From an uncultured Actinomycetes bacterium (GTDB taxonomy: Bacteria > Actinomycetota > Acidimicrobiia > Acidimicrobiales > RAAP-2), in contig CAITOG010000309.1 in the NCBI GenBank assembly GCA_903893955.1, forward strand, positions 1-13,914: a stretch of 13,914 nucleotides of DNA, written 5' to 3'. The notes beneath the pieces are model-generated. The model was not told the origin of the DNA. It worked only from the letters and a program-made list of their open reading frames with translations, and searched no databases. This document shows, in pieces, positions 6,667-13,914 of this stretch (positions are counted from its first letter, which is position 1; each line of letters starts with the position of its first letter). Position numbers and translations under genes: made by a program.

Positions 6667-8144
6667 TGGCGCGCCACGAGGTCACCGTCATCGGTGGCGG
6701 GATCACCGGCCTCGCTGCGGCATTCGAGCTGACTGGTGGCGCGAGGCCATTGGGCGAGGACGGGCCGAAGGTCACCGTGCTCGAGGCATCAGAGCACTTC
6801 GGCGGCAAGCTTGGCGCCACCACCATCGCCGGCGTGGTCGTCGACGCAGGGCCGGACGGGGTGCTCGCTCGACGTCGGGAGGCGGCCACCCTTCTCGAGG
6901 ACCTCGGACGTGCCGATCTCCTCGTGCCGATCGACGCCTCGGGCGCATCGGTCTTCGCTCGTGGGCAGCTTCGGCCGCTCCCCGACGGGATGCAGCTCGG
7001 CGTCCCGACGTCATGGCGCACGCTGCGCTCGAGTCACCTGCTGAGCACCGCAGGCCTGCTCCGAGCCCTTGTCGACGTCGTTGCTCCCCGCCCTGCATCG
7101 AGAGGCCACCTCCAAGACCGGACCATCGGTGGCCTCGTCGAGACCAAGCTTGGCCACGAGGTGGTGGCCACGCTCGTCGATCCGATGCTCGGTGGCATCA
7201 CTGCCGGCAGAGTCGCCGAGATGAGTGCCGCTGCGGTGTTCCCACAGCTCCTCGAGGCTGGCCAGGAACGCGGCAGCCTGATGAAGGCGCTCCAGGGGCA
7301 GATGGCAGCTGCCGCACCACCGCCACCTCCCGACGGCGAGCCACGCCCGGTCCCGCCAGCCTTCGTGACACCGGTGACCGGTATGCACTCCATTCCAACC
7401 CTCCTCGTCGAAGAGCTCACCCGCCGCGGCGTGACCTTCCTGGCGGACCGGCAGGTCACCGCCCTTCGACGCCGGGGTGGGAGCGATCCTGGCTGGAGCG
7501 TCGACACCGATCAGACGACGACATCAGCCGATGGCGTCATCATCACGACCCCGACAGATGCCGCGGCCGAGCTGCTCCGCCCTCATGACGTCGAAGCTGC
7601 GTCACTCCTCGATCAGACCGAGTACTCGAGCGTGGCGGTCGTTACCTTCGCCTTTCCCAAGGCCAACCTGACGCTGCCGACACACGGGACGGGTGCCCTC
7701 GTACCGCCAGGGACCCAGCACCGTCGCGGGCCGCTCGACGGTCGGCGCTACCTGACCACCGCGGTGACCTTCCTCGATCGGAAGTGGCCGCACCTGGCCA
7801 CAAAGGAGATGGTCCTGCTGCGGGCCTCGGTCGGTCGGATCGATGATGAGCGGCTCGCCTCACTCAACGATGACGAGGTCATCGAGATCGTCGGGCTCGA
7901 GCTTGCCGAGCTCTTCGGCACCATGCCCGCGCCGATCGATGTGACCGTCACCCGGTGGATGGCATCACTGCCGCAGTACCGAGTGAACCACCTGCTTCGG
8001 GTGGGAGGCATCGAATCGGCGGTGGACCGCCTCCATGGCGTGGAGATCGCAGGCGCCGCCTACCGAGGCGTCGGCGTCCCCGCCTGCATTGCGTCTGGAC
8101 GGCAGGCAGCAGCGCGGCTCAGCGAGCTCCTCGCCCGGGGGTGA
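6666..8144 (+). CDS. hemY: FAD-dependent coproporphyrinogen/protoporphyrinogen oxidase HemY (CgoX)
   Basis: FAD enzyme that oxidises the porphyrinogen ring to the porphyrin with oxygen; in Actinomycetota the HemY type usually acts on coproporphyrinogen III. It has 492 residues. Seen: N-terminal dinucleotide-binding motif VIGGGITGLAAA (8-19) and an acidic residue at the end of the second strand (VTVLEASE, Glu40), followed by GGKLG; a GPDGVLARR stretch; a middle substrate region; and the C-terminal FAD-closing motif AGAAYRGVGVPACIASGRQAA. A proline run near residues 216-222 looks like a loop insertion. Start ATG at 6666 shares its A with the hemH TGA; the stop likewise shares a base with the lnt ATG. 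The hemE-hemH-hemY order recalls Bacillus; in the mycobacterial operon I recall hemE-hemY-hemQ instead. Confidence 0.94.
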   Translation: MARHEVTVIGGGITGLAAAFELTGGARPLGEDGPKVTVLEASEHFGGKLGATTIAGVVVDAGPDGVLARRREAATLLEDLGRADLLVPIDASGASVFARGQLRPLPDGMQLGVPTSWRTLRSSHLLSTAGLLRALVDVVAPRPASRGHLQDRTIGGLVETKLGHEVVATLVDPMLGGITAGRVAEMSAAAVFPQLLEAGQERGSLMKALQGQMAAAAPPPPPDGEPRPVPPAFVTPVTGMHSIPTLLVEELTRRGVTFLADRQVTALRRRGGSDPGWSVDTDQTTTSADGVIITTPTDAAAELLRPHDVEAASLLDQTEYSSVAVVTFAFPKANLTLPTHGTGALVPPGTQHRRGPLDGRRYLTTAVTFLDRKWPHLATKEMVLLRASVGRIDDERLASLNDDEVIEIVGLELAELFGTMPAPIDVTVTRWMASLPQYRVNHLLRVGGIESAVDRLHGVEIAGAAYRGVGVPACIASGRQAAARLSELLARG

Positions 8145-9766
8145 TGAAGCTCTCTCGCGTCACCAGCTCACCCACGTTCGCCTCGCTCGTGGTCGGGTTG
8201 GTGGGAGGGTTGGTGGCCGCAGCCTCACTCCCCCCGTTCGGGTTCTGGCCGGTTGCTCCGCTCGGGATTGCCATGCTCCTGCTTGCCCTCGAGGACCACG
8301 GATGGGCGCGACGGTGCGCAACGGGTTGGCTCTTCGGTCTCGGCCTCATGGTGCCCGGACTCTGGTGGGCGAGTCACTTCAACTGGTACGGCGCCGTGCT
8401 CCTCATGGCATTCGAAGCGGCGTTCTTCGCTGCCGCCGCCTGCGTCATCGCACCGGGTCGTGGTCGGACGCTGACCGCGATCGGCGCGCTGACTCTGGCT
8501 GAGGCTGCCCGAGAGTCGTGGCCGCTCGGCGGTCTGCCTATCGGCGGGCTTCCACTCGGCCAGGTCGGCGGCCCGCTGCTCGCCCTTGCCCGGCTCATCG
8601 GGCCGATGGGGATCATGGCGGCGCTCGTGGTGGCGGGAGCAGGCATCCGGATCCTCACCACAGCCCTGGCTGCCAAGAGCGACGGTGGCGACGGCGCGCT
8701 GCGTCGGACCGCCCACGGCAGCATCCTCCTCGGCCTCCTGGCTCTCCTCGTGGCCTGGGCAGCCCTCGCCCCGAGTGGCGGACCGGCACTTGCCCATCGC
8801 AGCGTCGCCGCGGTCCAAGGTGGTGGGCGACGAGGCACCTCTGCCCAGCAGACCGATCCGGCGCAGGTCACGACAGCGCACCTGGCTGCAGCTTTAGGGG
8901 TTCCCACCGGCACGCAGCTGACTGTCCTGCCCGAGGATGTGGTCGGACTCGATGGGCCGCTCGTCGGCTCCTGGCAGCTCGCCTCGCTCCGCTCCACCGC
9001 ACGAGCGCTCGGCACCACGCTGCTCGCCGGGGTGACCACACCGGTCGGCCGGCAGCGCTTCGACAACTTCGTCGTCGCCCTCAACCGCCACGGCCACATC
9101 ATCGGGTCGGTCGAGAAGGTCCACCGAGTCCCCTTCGGCGAGTACGTCCCCGCTCGATCGTTCATGAGTCGGTTCGCCGACCTCTCTGGCGTGCCACGCG
9201 ATGCGGTGGTGGGCACCAGTCACGAGGTCGTGGCCACGCCGGCCGGCAAGCTCGGCGTCCTCATCTCCTTCGAGGTCTTCTTCTCCTCTCGGGGACGCGA
9301 CGTGGTGACCCATGGTGCGCAGGCGCTCGTGGTCCCGACCAACACCACCTCGTACCCGACCGCGCAGATGCCGGCCCAGGAGCTCGCCGCCGCTCGCCTG
9401 CAGGCCGTCGAACGGGGCCGCTACCTCGTCCAAGCTTCTCCGACTGGCTTCAGCGCCGTCATCGCCCCGTCAGGCAAGGTCCTCGCCCAATCGGTGCTCA
9501 GCCGGCGCGAGGTGGTCACTGGCCGGATCGAGCTCCTCAGCGGGAGCACGATCTACACCACCATCGGCGACCTTCCAGTCGTGCTGCTCGCCGCCGTGGT
9601 GCTCCTGGCCGGGCAGATCCGCTCCATCCGGTGGCCAGGTCGAGCCGACGGTGCCCCGATCGAGGAGCCCCTCGGCGACGAGGACGAAGAAGGTGACGAC
9701 GACGAGCAGGCTCACTCAGAGGGTGACCTCATGGAACCTGAGCTCGGCGGCGCTCAGTCCTCGTAG
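8144..9766 (+). CDS. lnt: Apolipoprotein N-acyltransferase-like protein, catalytic Cys replaced by Ser
   Basis: Lnt transfers an acyl chain from phospholipid to the N-terminal Cys of diacylated lipoproteins in the membrane. I use the ATG at 8144 (540 residues), sharing a base with the hemY TGA; a GTG at 8141 is equally possible. Seen: hydrophobic segments over residues 12-210 (six or seven helices), a carbon-nitrogen-hydrolase domain at about 218-465, and a last helix at 475-493, as in Lnt. The triad positions are Glu264 (VLPEDVVG), Lys325 (VEKVHRVPFGEYVP, with Glu333) and Ser375 in LISFEVFF, where the family has Cys (CYE). No other cysteine lies in that domain, so activity is doubtful or uses Ser. 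The PTNTTSY and LQAVERGRYLVQASPTGFS stretches are Lnt-like. The tail (506-521) is strongly acidic. There is no fused Ppm1 domain. The last 13 bases overlap the convergent HAD gene. Confidence 0.88.
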   Translation: MKLSRVTSSPTFASLVVGLVGGLVAAASLPPFGFWPVAPLGIAMLLLALEDHGWARRCATGWLFGLGLMVPGLWWASHFNWYGAVLLMAFEAAFFAAAACVIAPGRGRTLTAIGALTLAEAARESWPLGGLPIGGLPLGQVGGPLLALARLIGPMGIMAALVVAGAGIRILTTALAAKSDGGDGALRRTAHGSILLGLLALLVAWAALAPSGGPALAHRSVAAVQGGGRRGTSAQQTDPAQVTTAHLAAALGVPTGTQLTVLPEDVVGLDGPLVGSWQLASLRSTARALGTTLLAGVTTPVGRQRFDNFVVALNRHGHIIGSVEKVHRVPFGEYVPARSFMSRFADLSGVPRDAVVGTSHEVVATPAGKLGVLISFEVFFSSRGRDVVTHGAQALVVPTNTTSYPTAQMPAQELAAARLQAVERGRYLVQASPTGFSAVIAPSGKVLAQSVLSRREVVTGRIELLSGSTIYTTIGDLPVVLLAAVVLLAGQIRSIRWPGRADGAPIEEPLGDEDEEGDDDEQAHSEGDLMEPELGGAQSS

Positions 9767-10251
9767 TACCCCGAGTGGATGTACACGCACGGGATGCCCT
9801 CGGCGACGTACATCGCATGGTTCTGGGGATCGTCCTCGAGGGCCAGCCGAAGGTCGAAGCCGGCCGCTCGCAGCTCCTCGACGACCGAACGCTTGAAAGA
9901 GGTCACGTAGCTGTAGTCGCCCCAGTCGCGCATGATCAGCAAATCCCAGCGCAGCCCGTAGCGCTCGAGCCAGGCCAGGGTCTGGGGCCGAACACGCAGT
10001 GGTCGCCCGGTCAGCAAGATGACCTGGAGCGTCGGGTCGAGGAGCTCCAAGAGCCGAGCGATCTCCTCGATCACGGGATCGTCGCCGCATGCCTCGAAGA
10101 AGGCGTCCCAGTTGCGACGGCCCACCTCCAAGAAATGCTGACGACCCACTGCGTCGGAGAGGACCCCATCGATGTCGAAAACCACGGCAGCTGACGGCTC
10201 AACGTCGCCATCATTCCAGCGCCAGTTGCTCTTGAGCTCGGGGGCATCCAT
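9754..10251 (-). CDS. Small HAD-superfamily protein resembling the polynucleotide 3'-phosphatase domain of T4 Pnk
   Basis: A complete 165-residue HAD phosphohydrolase. Seen: motif I FDIDGVLSD with nucleophile Asp26 and acid/base Asp28; motif II LLTGRP with Thr81; Lys120 (TSFKRSVVEEL) as motif III; and motif IV LALEDDPQN with Glu139, Asp140 and Asp141. The layout TGRP...RP.T..WL...GL..DLL.MR followed by a C-terminal FDLRLALEDD...GIPCVYIHSG recalls the phosphatase half of phage T4 polynucleotide kinase, but no kinase domain is attached. A nucleic-acid or nucleotide 3'-phosphate is therefore a possible substrate, as inference. Start ATG at 10251 is nine bases after a TACGAT box, so the message may be leaderless; a GGAG only two bases away is too close to be a good ribosome site. 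It is convergent with lnt and divergent from the large envelope gene. Confidence 0.8.
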   Translation of the reverse strand: MDAPELKSNWRWNDGDVEPSAAVVFDIDGVLSDAVGRQHFLEVGRRNWDAFFEACGDDPVIEEIARLLELLDPTLQVILLTGRPLRVRPQTLAWLERYGLRWDLLIMRDWGDYSYVTSFKRSVVEELRAAGFDLRLALEDDPQNHAMYVAEGIPCVYIHSGYYED

Positions 10252-10266
10252 CGCTCCGGCATCGTA
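10251..10266 (-). promoter_or_regulatory. Putative leaderless-type promoter of the HAD gene (-10 box TACGAT)
   Basis: On the minus strand TACGAT (10266-10261) fits the TANNNT -10 pattern and stands nine bases before the ATG at 10251. That is close to the spacing expected if transcription begins at the start codon, and it agrees with the poor ribosome site. No -35 match is evident. The whole divergent region between this gene and the next is about 80 bases and holds no other clear signal. Confidence 0.35.
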
Positions 10267-10332
10267 GCGGCGCCCAGCGGGTCCTCAGGATGGTGGCCTG
10301 TTCAGGGTCGAGAGGTGGCACCATGGAGGTCG

Positions 10333-13300
10333 ATGACCGAGGACTCTGCCAACCGTCCTGAGCTGGTCGTCGAGATCCCACTCGCCAGCCGCGTCCTTGT
10401 GGTCGGAAGCCTCCTGCTGCCGGCTGAACCGACCGAGACCTCGACCGCGGCCGCAGGGACCCTCCAGCGCGACCTCGAACGGTGGCAGGGACGCGGCGTG
10501 GTGGTCGTCGCCGGCGACCTGATCGAAGGCTGCGCCGATGCAGGTGGTGTCACCGAGGCTCTCGGCGCCCACGGCGGGCTGCTGGCTGCAATCAGTGCGT
10601 TCGCCGCTGAGGAAGGTCGTCGCTTTCTCGTAGTTCCGGCCGGTTCGTCGCGCCCTGGCGTCGAAGCCTCGAGCAGCGAGCTGGCAGCGGCAGGGATCGA
10701 GCTCGCAGAGCAGGTCGCGCTCGAGTGCGCCACCGCAGCCGGCATCCGTCGGGTGGTGGTCGCCGGCGCGCCCGCTGAGCAGTACGAGCTCGCTGATCTC
10801 GCCGGCGTCGAGGAACGACCGTGGCTCGAGGGGATCGACCGCCTCGCCGATCCAAGCACCGTCCGCCGCTTCACGAGCTCCCGGACGCTCTATCGCCGTC
10901 TGAGCCGGTGGCTGTGGGTACCGCCGGTGGTCGCCATCGTCGTGGCTGTACTCACCCACCTGACCTTCTTCGCCAGCGGCCTTCGACGCATCGGGCACCA
11001 CAACGGCCGTCGGGTCTTCATCCGCGTCGCCGATGCGCCATGGCACGTGCGCTTCTTGTGGGTGGCGGCAGCAGTCGTGCTCGCCGAGGTGATCCTTGGG
11101 ATCGCGGTCGCGCTGATCACCCGTCGCGCCTTCGATGGTGCCCTCTCGACCGCACTCGACGACGCTCGCCAAGAAGCCCTCGGCGGGACATCACTCGATG
11201 CAGCTCGAGCAGCGCTGGCCAACGGTGCCGTGGGCTACGTCAGCTCAGGCGCCCTCGATGCGGGCCTCACCCACCTCGACATCGGCTTCTTCGCCGAGGT
11301 CGGCGCGTCGGCAGGGGTGGTCAGAGAGCACCGGGGCGTCCTCGGCCTCCCGCCGGTGTTCCTCGATCATCGGCTCGAGACCGCGCTCGAGATCGAGACC
11401 GGCGCAGACCTCCACGTCCGCCTGCTCGTGCGCGACCAGCCGCTGGCCGCCGAGAGCCGGCCGGAGCGTCTTGCCGCCGGCGAGCCAGTGGCCGAGATCG
11501 CACCCGATCCGACCGGACTCCGCCAGGTCGCCTCCTGGCCGGTGGGCGGTGCATGGCCGCCGCCGCCCGATCTGGCCGCCACCCAACGCCGAGCTCGCCG
11601 CGTCCGTCGGATCGGTGCCGCGTCGATCTTCATCACCGGTCTCATTGACCTGCTCGTCGCTGTCGCTCCCCCGCTCAGGGGCAAGCTCCACACCGTCTTG
11701 ACCTACCTGCCCCTCGGGATCTCTGAGACAGCTGGCGTGCTCACGGCATTGGTGGGTCTGGGCCTGGTGATGCTGTCACGGGGGGTCCTTCGCGGCCAGC
11801 GCCGATCCTGGCTGGTGGCGATCGTCCTGCTGGCGATCTCGATGGCATCCCATATCGCCCACGCCGCCAGCTTTGGACCAGTGATCGTGACCGGTGTCGT
11901 CTTTGCCTTCCTTCTGGTCGAGCGGCGCTGGTTCCAAGGCAGCTCAGATCGCAGCTCGCTCGGGGGTGCGCTCCCGGTGATCGGCCTGGTGCTCGTCGTC
12001 GCTGTCGGGGCGTCGTTCTTGGGCGTCGAGCTGTCGAACCTGCACGCTGGCTCGCTGCCCGCATGGCCGCTCGTCCTCCTGGCGGTCACGGAGCGGCTCG
12101 TCGGCCTGACGACCGTTGATCTGCCCGACAAGATCGACGACTTCGTCCTGCCCTCGATGCTCACCGTCGGCATCGGGGTCATCGTGGTCCTCTTGTACCT
12201 CGCCACGAGACCTGTAGTCGATCGACGCCTCTCTGAGCACCACTCCACCAGCGAGCGAAGGGCCGCATGGCTTCGAGCACGAGACATCGTGCGTCGCCAT
12301 GGCAAGGGGTCGCTCGACTACTTCGCACTGCGCGACGACAAGCAGTTCTTCTTCTACGGTGACTCGGTCGTGGCCTACGCGGTCTACGGCGGCATCGCGC
12401 TGGTCTCACCCGACCCTGTGGGTCCCGATGCGGAACGCACCCAGGTGTGGGAGGCGTTCCGCTCCTACGCGGACAGTCGAGGGTGGGGCGCCGCGGTCAT
12501 CGGCGCCGGCGAGACCTGGCTGCCGATCTACGAGGAGGCAGGGATGCGCTGGCTCTACCTGGGCGACGAGGCGATCGTCGACATCCAGGGCTTCTCCCTC
12601 GCCGGCGGAAAGATGAAGGGGCTGCGCCAGGCCAACACCAGGATGGAGCGCAATGGCTACACCGTCGAGTTCCTCGACCCCTCGACGATCGATCCCGCCC
12701 GGGTGCCAAGCCTGGTCGGGATTTTGAGCCTCAGCCGGACCGGCGAGGAGGAACGAGGCTTCTCGATGATGCTCGGTCGCCTCTTCGACCCACGAGACGC
12801 TGGGCTGCTCCTAGCCATCGTGTCGGGGCCCGACGGCGTACCAGCCGCCATGTGCCAGTTCGTCCCCTCCCCGGCGATCGGCGGCTACTCGCTCGACCTG
12901 ATGCGACGAGACACCGGCGAGCACCCCAACGGCCTGCTCGACTACGCCCTGTGCCAAACCATCGAGCACCTTCGGTCGCAAGGGGCGACGGGCCTCTCCC
13001 TCAACTTCTCTGCCTTCCGTTCCACCCTGGACGGCGAGAAGGGTGACGGTGCGATGCAGCGGATCGAACGTTGGGGCCTGCGCCGGCTCTCGTCGGTGCT
13101 GCCGATCGAGTCGCTCTGGAAGTTCAACGAGAAGTACAACCCCTCGTGGCTTGCTCGCTACCTCGTCTACCCGAGCCCAGAGCTCTTCGTCCCGACCGCT
13201 GCGGCTGCCCTGCGCGCCGAGTCCTTGGCTGACATCCCCGTCCTCGGTCGGTTCCTCGCCAGCGACCCATCGAACCGTCCCGGCATGGTGGTGCCACCAG

Positions 13301-13353
13301 AGCTCTTGGAGGGCCAGGCCATCGAGGAGCGCTCCCCCATGGCTGACCACTAG
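10333..13353 (+). CDS. Fusion protein: degenerate membrane-anchored metallophosphoesterase module + MprF-like aminoacyl-phosphatidylglycerol synthase (DUF2156)
   Basis: A 1006-residue membrane protein from ATG 10333, preceded by GGAGG three bases away; an in-frame GTG at 10315 would add six residues. C-terminal half: about six or seven hydrophobic segments (427-625), then a DUF2156/MprF synthase module with LDYFALRDDKQFFFYG (661-676), GYSLDLMRRD (851-860), GLSLNFSAFRSTLDGE (887-902) and FNEKYNPSWLARYLVY (931-946), the hallmarks of enzymes that move an amino acid from tRNA to phosphatidylglycerol. N-terminal half (about 20-415): shaped like a metallophosphoesterase interrupted by a membrane hairpin (194-213, 241-262), but VLVVGSLLLP lacks the DxH motif, VPAGSSRP replaces GNHD and SGALD replaces GHxH; only AGDLIE keeps its Asp. 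It probably acts as a sensor or scaffold. A basic linker (418-426) joins the halves. The amino acid used is unknown; no LysRS domain is attached, unlike mycobacterial LysX. Confidence 0.85.
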   Translation: MTEDSANRPELVVEIPLASRVLVVGSLLLPAEPTETSTAAAGTLQRDLERWQGRGVVVVAGDLIEGCADAGGVTEALGAHGGLLAAISAFAAEEGRRFLVVPAGSSRPGVEASSSELAAAGIELAEQVALECATAAGIRRVVVAGAPAEQYELADLAGVEERPWLEGIDRLADPSTVRRFTSSRTLYRRLSRWLWVPPVVAIVVAVLTHLTFFASGLRRIGHHNGRRVFIRVADAPWHVRFLWVAAAVVLAEVILGIAVALITRRAFDGALSTALDDARQEALGGTSLDAARAALANGAVGYVSSGALDAGLTHLDIGFFAEVGASAGVVREHRGVLGLPPVFLDHRLETALEIETGADLHVRLLVRDQPLAAESRPERLAAGEPVAEIAPDPTGLRQVASWPVGGAWPPPPDLAATQRRARRVRRIGAASIFITGLIDLLVAVAPPLRGKLHTVLTYLPLGISETAGVLTALVGLGLVMLSRGVLRGQRRSWLVAIVLLAISMASHIAHAASFGPVIVTGVVFAFLLVERRWFQGSSDRSSLGGALPVIGLVLVVAVGASFLGVELSNLHAGSLPAWPLVLLAVTERLVGLTTVDLPDKIDDFVLPSMLTVGIGVIVVLLYLATRPVVDRRLSEHHSTSERRAAWLRARDIVRRHGKGSLDYFALRDDKQFFFYGDSVVAYAVYGGIALVSPDPVGPDAERTQVWEAFRSYADSRGWGAAVIGAGETWLPIYEEAGMRWLYLGDEAIVDIQGFSLAGGKMKGLRQANTRMERNGYTVEFLDPSTIDPARVPSLVGILSLSRTGEEERGFSMMLGRLFDPRDAGLLLAIVSGPDGVPAAMCQFVPSPAIGGYSLDLMRRDTGEHPNGLLDYALCQTIEHLRSQGATGLSLNFSAFRSTLDGEKGDGAMQRIERWGLRRLSSVLPIESLWKFNEKYNPSWLARYLVYPSPELFVPTAAAALRAESLADIPVLGRFLASDPSNRPGMVVPPELLEGQAIEERSPMADH

Positions 13354-13356
13354 GTA

Positions 13357-13914
13357 TCAGTCGAGGCGTGCCGCCAGTGCGGCGGCCAACCTCGATGCCG
13401 CCGGCCTTGCTGTGGTCAAGAAGAGGCTCGGCTCGGTCAGCTCGAGCTCGATGACCACTGGCCCGGTCGGTGTCGGCAGCAGATCGACCCGGGCATAGAG
13501 CAGCGGTCCCGAGGTGCCCGGCACACTTCTCAGCGCGTGGTCGACCACCTCGAGCTCCTCGTCAGTAGGTGTCCTCGAGCCGATCATCTCGGCCAAGAAG
13601 AGTCCTGAGCGATCGGTCTCTGTCACGCCCAGCATCGGGCCCTTCGAGATCGCATGGCTCACGGTGCCGTCGATCACCACCACACCGGTCTCGTGCTGGT
13701 CGTCGACGAGGTCGAGGTAGGGCTGGACCATCGCCACCTTGTTGTCATTGGCCAGCTCCGCAACGTGCTGGCGGGCTGCAGTCACCTCGTCGGCTGCAAA
13801 ACGCTTCGCCCCCATCGAGCCTGCGCCGATGCTGGGCTTGACGACGAACCTGGCAGCGTCCGGCACCTCGAGCTCGTCAGGCGTCGTGGCATAGGTGGTC
13901 GGCACCACCGGGAC
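13357..13914 (-). CDS. ATP-grasp ligase family protein (partial, N-terminus outside window)
   Basis: The C-terminal 185 residues of an ATP-grasp protein; the frame is open to the right edge, so the start and pre-ATP-grasp domain are missing. Seen: PVVPTTYAT at the visible beginning; an ATP-binding lysine strand RFVVKPSIGAGSMGAKRF; VQPYL followed by the strand GVVVIDGTVSHAISK; and a metal-binding end, LYARVDLLPTP...VVIELELTEPSLFL. This last motif resembles the RimK/DcsG-like ATP-grasp group, whose members join an acid to an amine through an acyl phosphate. The substrate cannot be told from the sequence. It ends three bases after the stop of the convergent large membrane gene, with no room for a separate terminator between them. 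Confidence 0.8.
   Translation of the reverse strand, partial: VPVVPTTYATTPDELEVPDAARFVVKPSIGAGSMGAKRFAADEVTAARQHVAELANDNKVAMVQPYLDLVDDQHETGVVVIDGTVSHAISKGPMLGVTETDRSGLFLAEMIGSRTPTDEELEVVDHALRSVPGTSGPLLYARVDLLPTPTGPVVIELELTEPSLFLTTARPAASRLAAALAARLD
13370..13386. terminator. Small GC hairpin just after the large envelope gene, possible terminator
   Basis: GCCGCC (13370-13375), loop AGTGC, GGCGGC (13381-13386): a perfect six-pair GC stem 17 bases past the stop of the plus-strand gene. No T-run follows on either strand, and the stem lies inside the last codons (an Ala-rich tail) of the ATP-grasp gene, so it may be only a result of alanine codons. It is the single hairpin near this convergent junction. 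Confidence 0.2.

Noticed and set aside
8518..9696. A 392-codon plus-strand open frame inside lnt, another frame
   Set aside because: Arg/Pro-rich composition typical of the +1 frame of GC-rich genes; the lnt frame holds the domain motifs.

Overview
The window is GC-rich, gene-dense bacterial chromosome with frequent GTG starts. The minus-strand order ctaE-qcrC-qcrA is the cytochrome bcc / aa3 oxidase layout of Actinomycetota, and its QcrC is the membrane-tethered di-heme type. A stand-alone apolipoprotein N-acyltransferase, a hemE-hemH-hemY order and the envelope gene styles fit a deep actinobacterial lineage such as Acidimicrobiia. The phylum is well supported; the class is inference. There is no phage, IS, CRISPR or RNA-gene signature, and no gene-free stretch longer than about 110 bases.

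Layout. (1) 1-2235, minus strand: the N-terminal two-thirds or so of the Rieske protein QcrA (cut by the window edge), the di-heme cytochrome QcrC and oxidase subunit III CtaE, tightly packed. (2) 2276-4585, minus: an actinobacterial HelD-type RNA polymerase recycling ATPase, ending 40 bases before ctaE. (3) 4586-4693: a divergent promoter region. On its plus side a TACAGT box is followed seven bases later by an ATG that opens a 7-codon ORF whose stop overlaps the hemE GTG. (4) 4694-9766, plus: hemE, hemH, hemY and lnt, joined by ATGA or TGATG overlaps and surely one operon. (5) 9754-10251, minus: a small HAD protein resembling the 3'-phosphatase half of T4 polynucleotide kinase, convergent with lnt. 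(6) 10333-13353, plus: a 1006-residue membrane protein that fuses a metallophosphoesterase-like module lacking its metal ligands to an MprF-type aminoacyl-phosphatidylglycerol synthase module. (7) 13357-13914, minus: the C-terminal part of an ATP-grasp ligase, convergent and cut by the window edge.

How the genes relate: the respiratory block supplies a bcc-aa3 supercomplex, and the hem operon makes the heme that QcrB, QcrC and CtaD need. The hem operon covers uroporphyrinogen III to porphyrin or coproheme. HemH and HemY are of the kind used in the coproporphyrin-dependent route, but the last enzyme, HemQ/ChdC, is not here; lnt occupies the next place.

The strongest candidates for something undescribed are the pseudo-metallophosphoesterase/MprF fusion, the Lnt whose nucleophilic Cys is Ser with no Cys anywhere in the catalytic domain, and the leaderless 7-codon ORF coupled to hemE.
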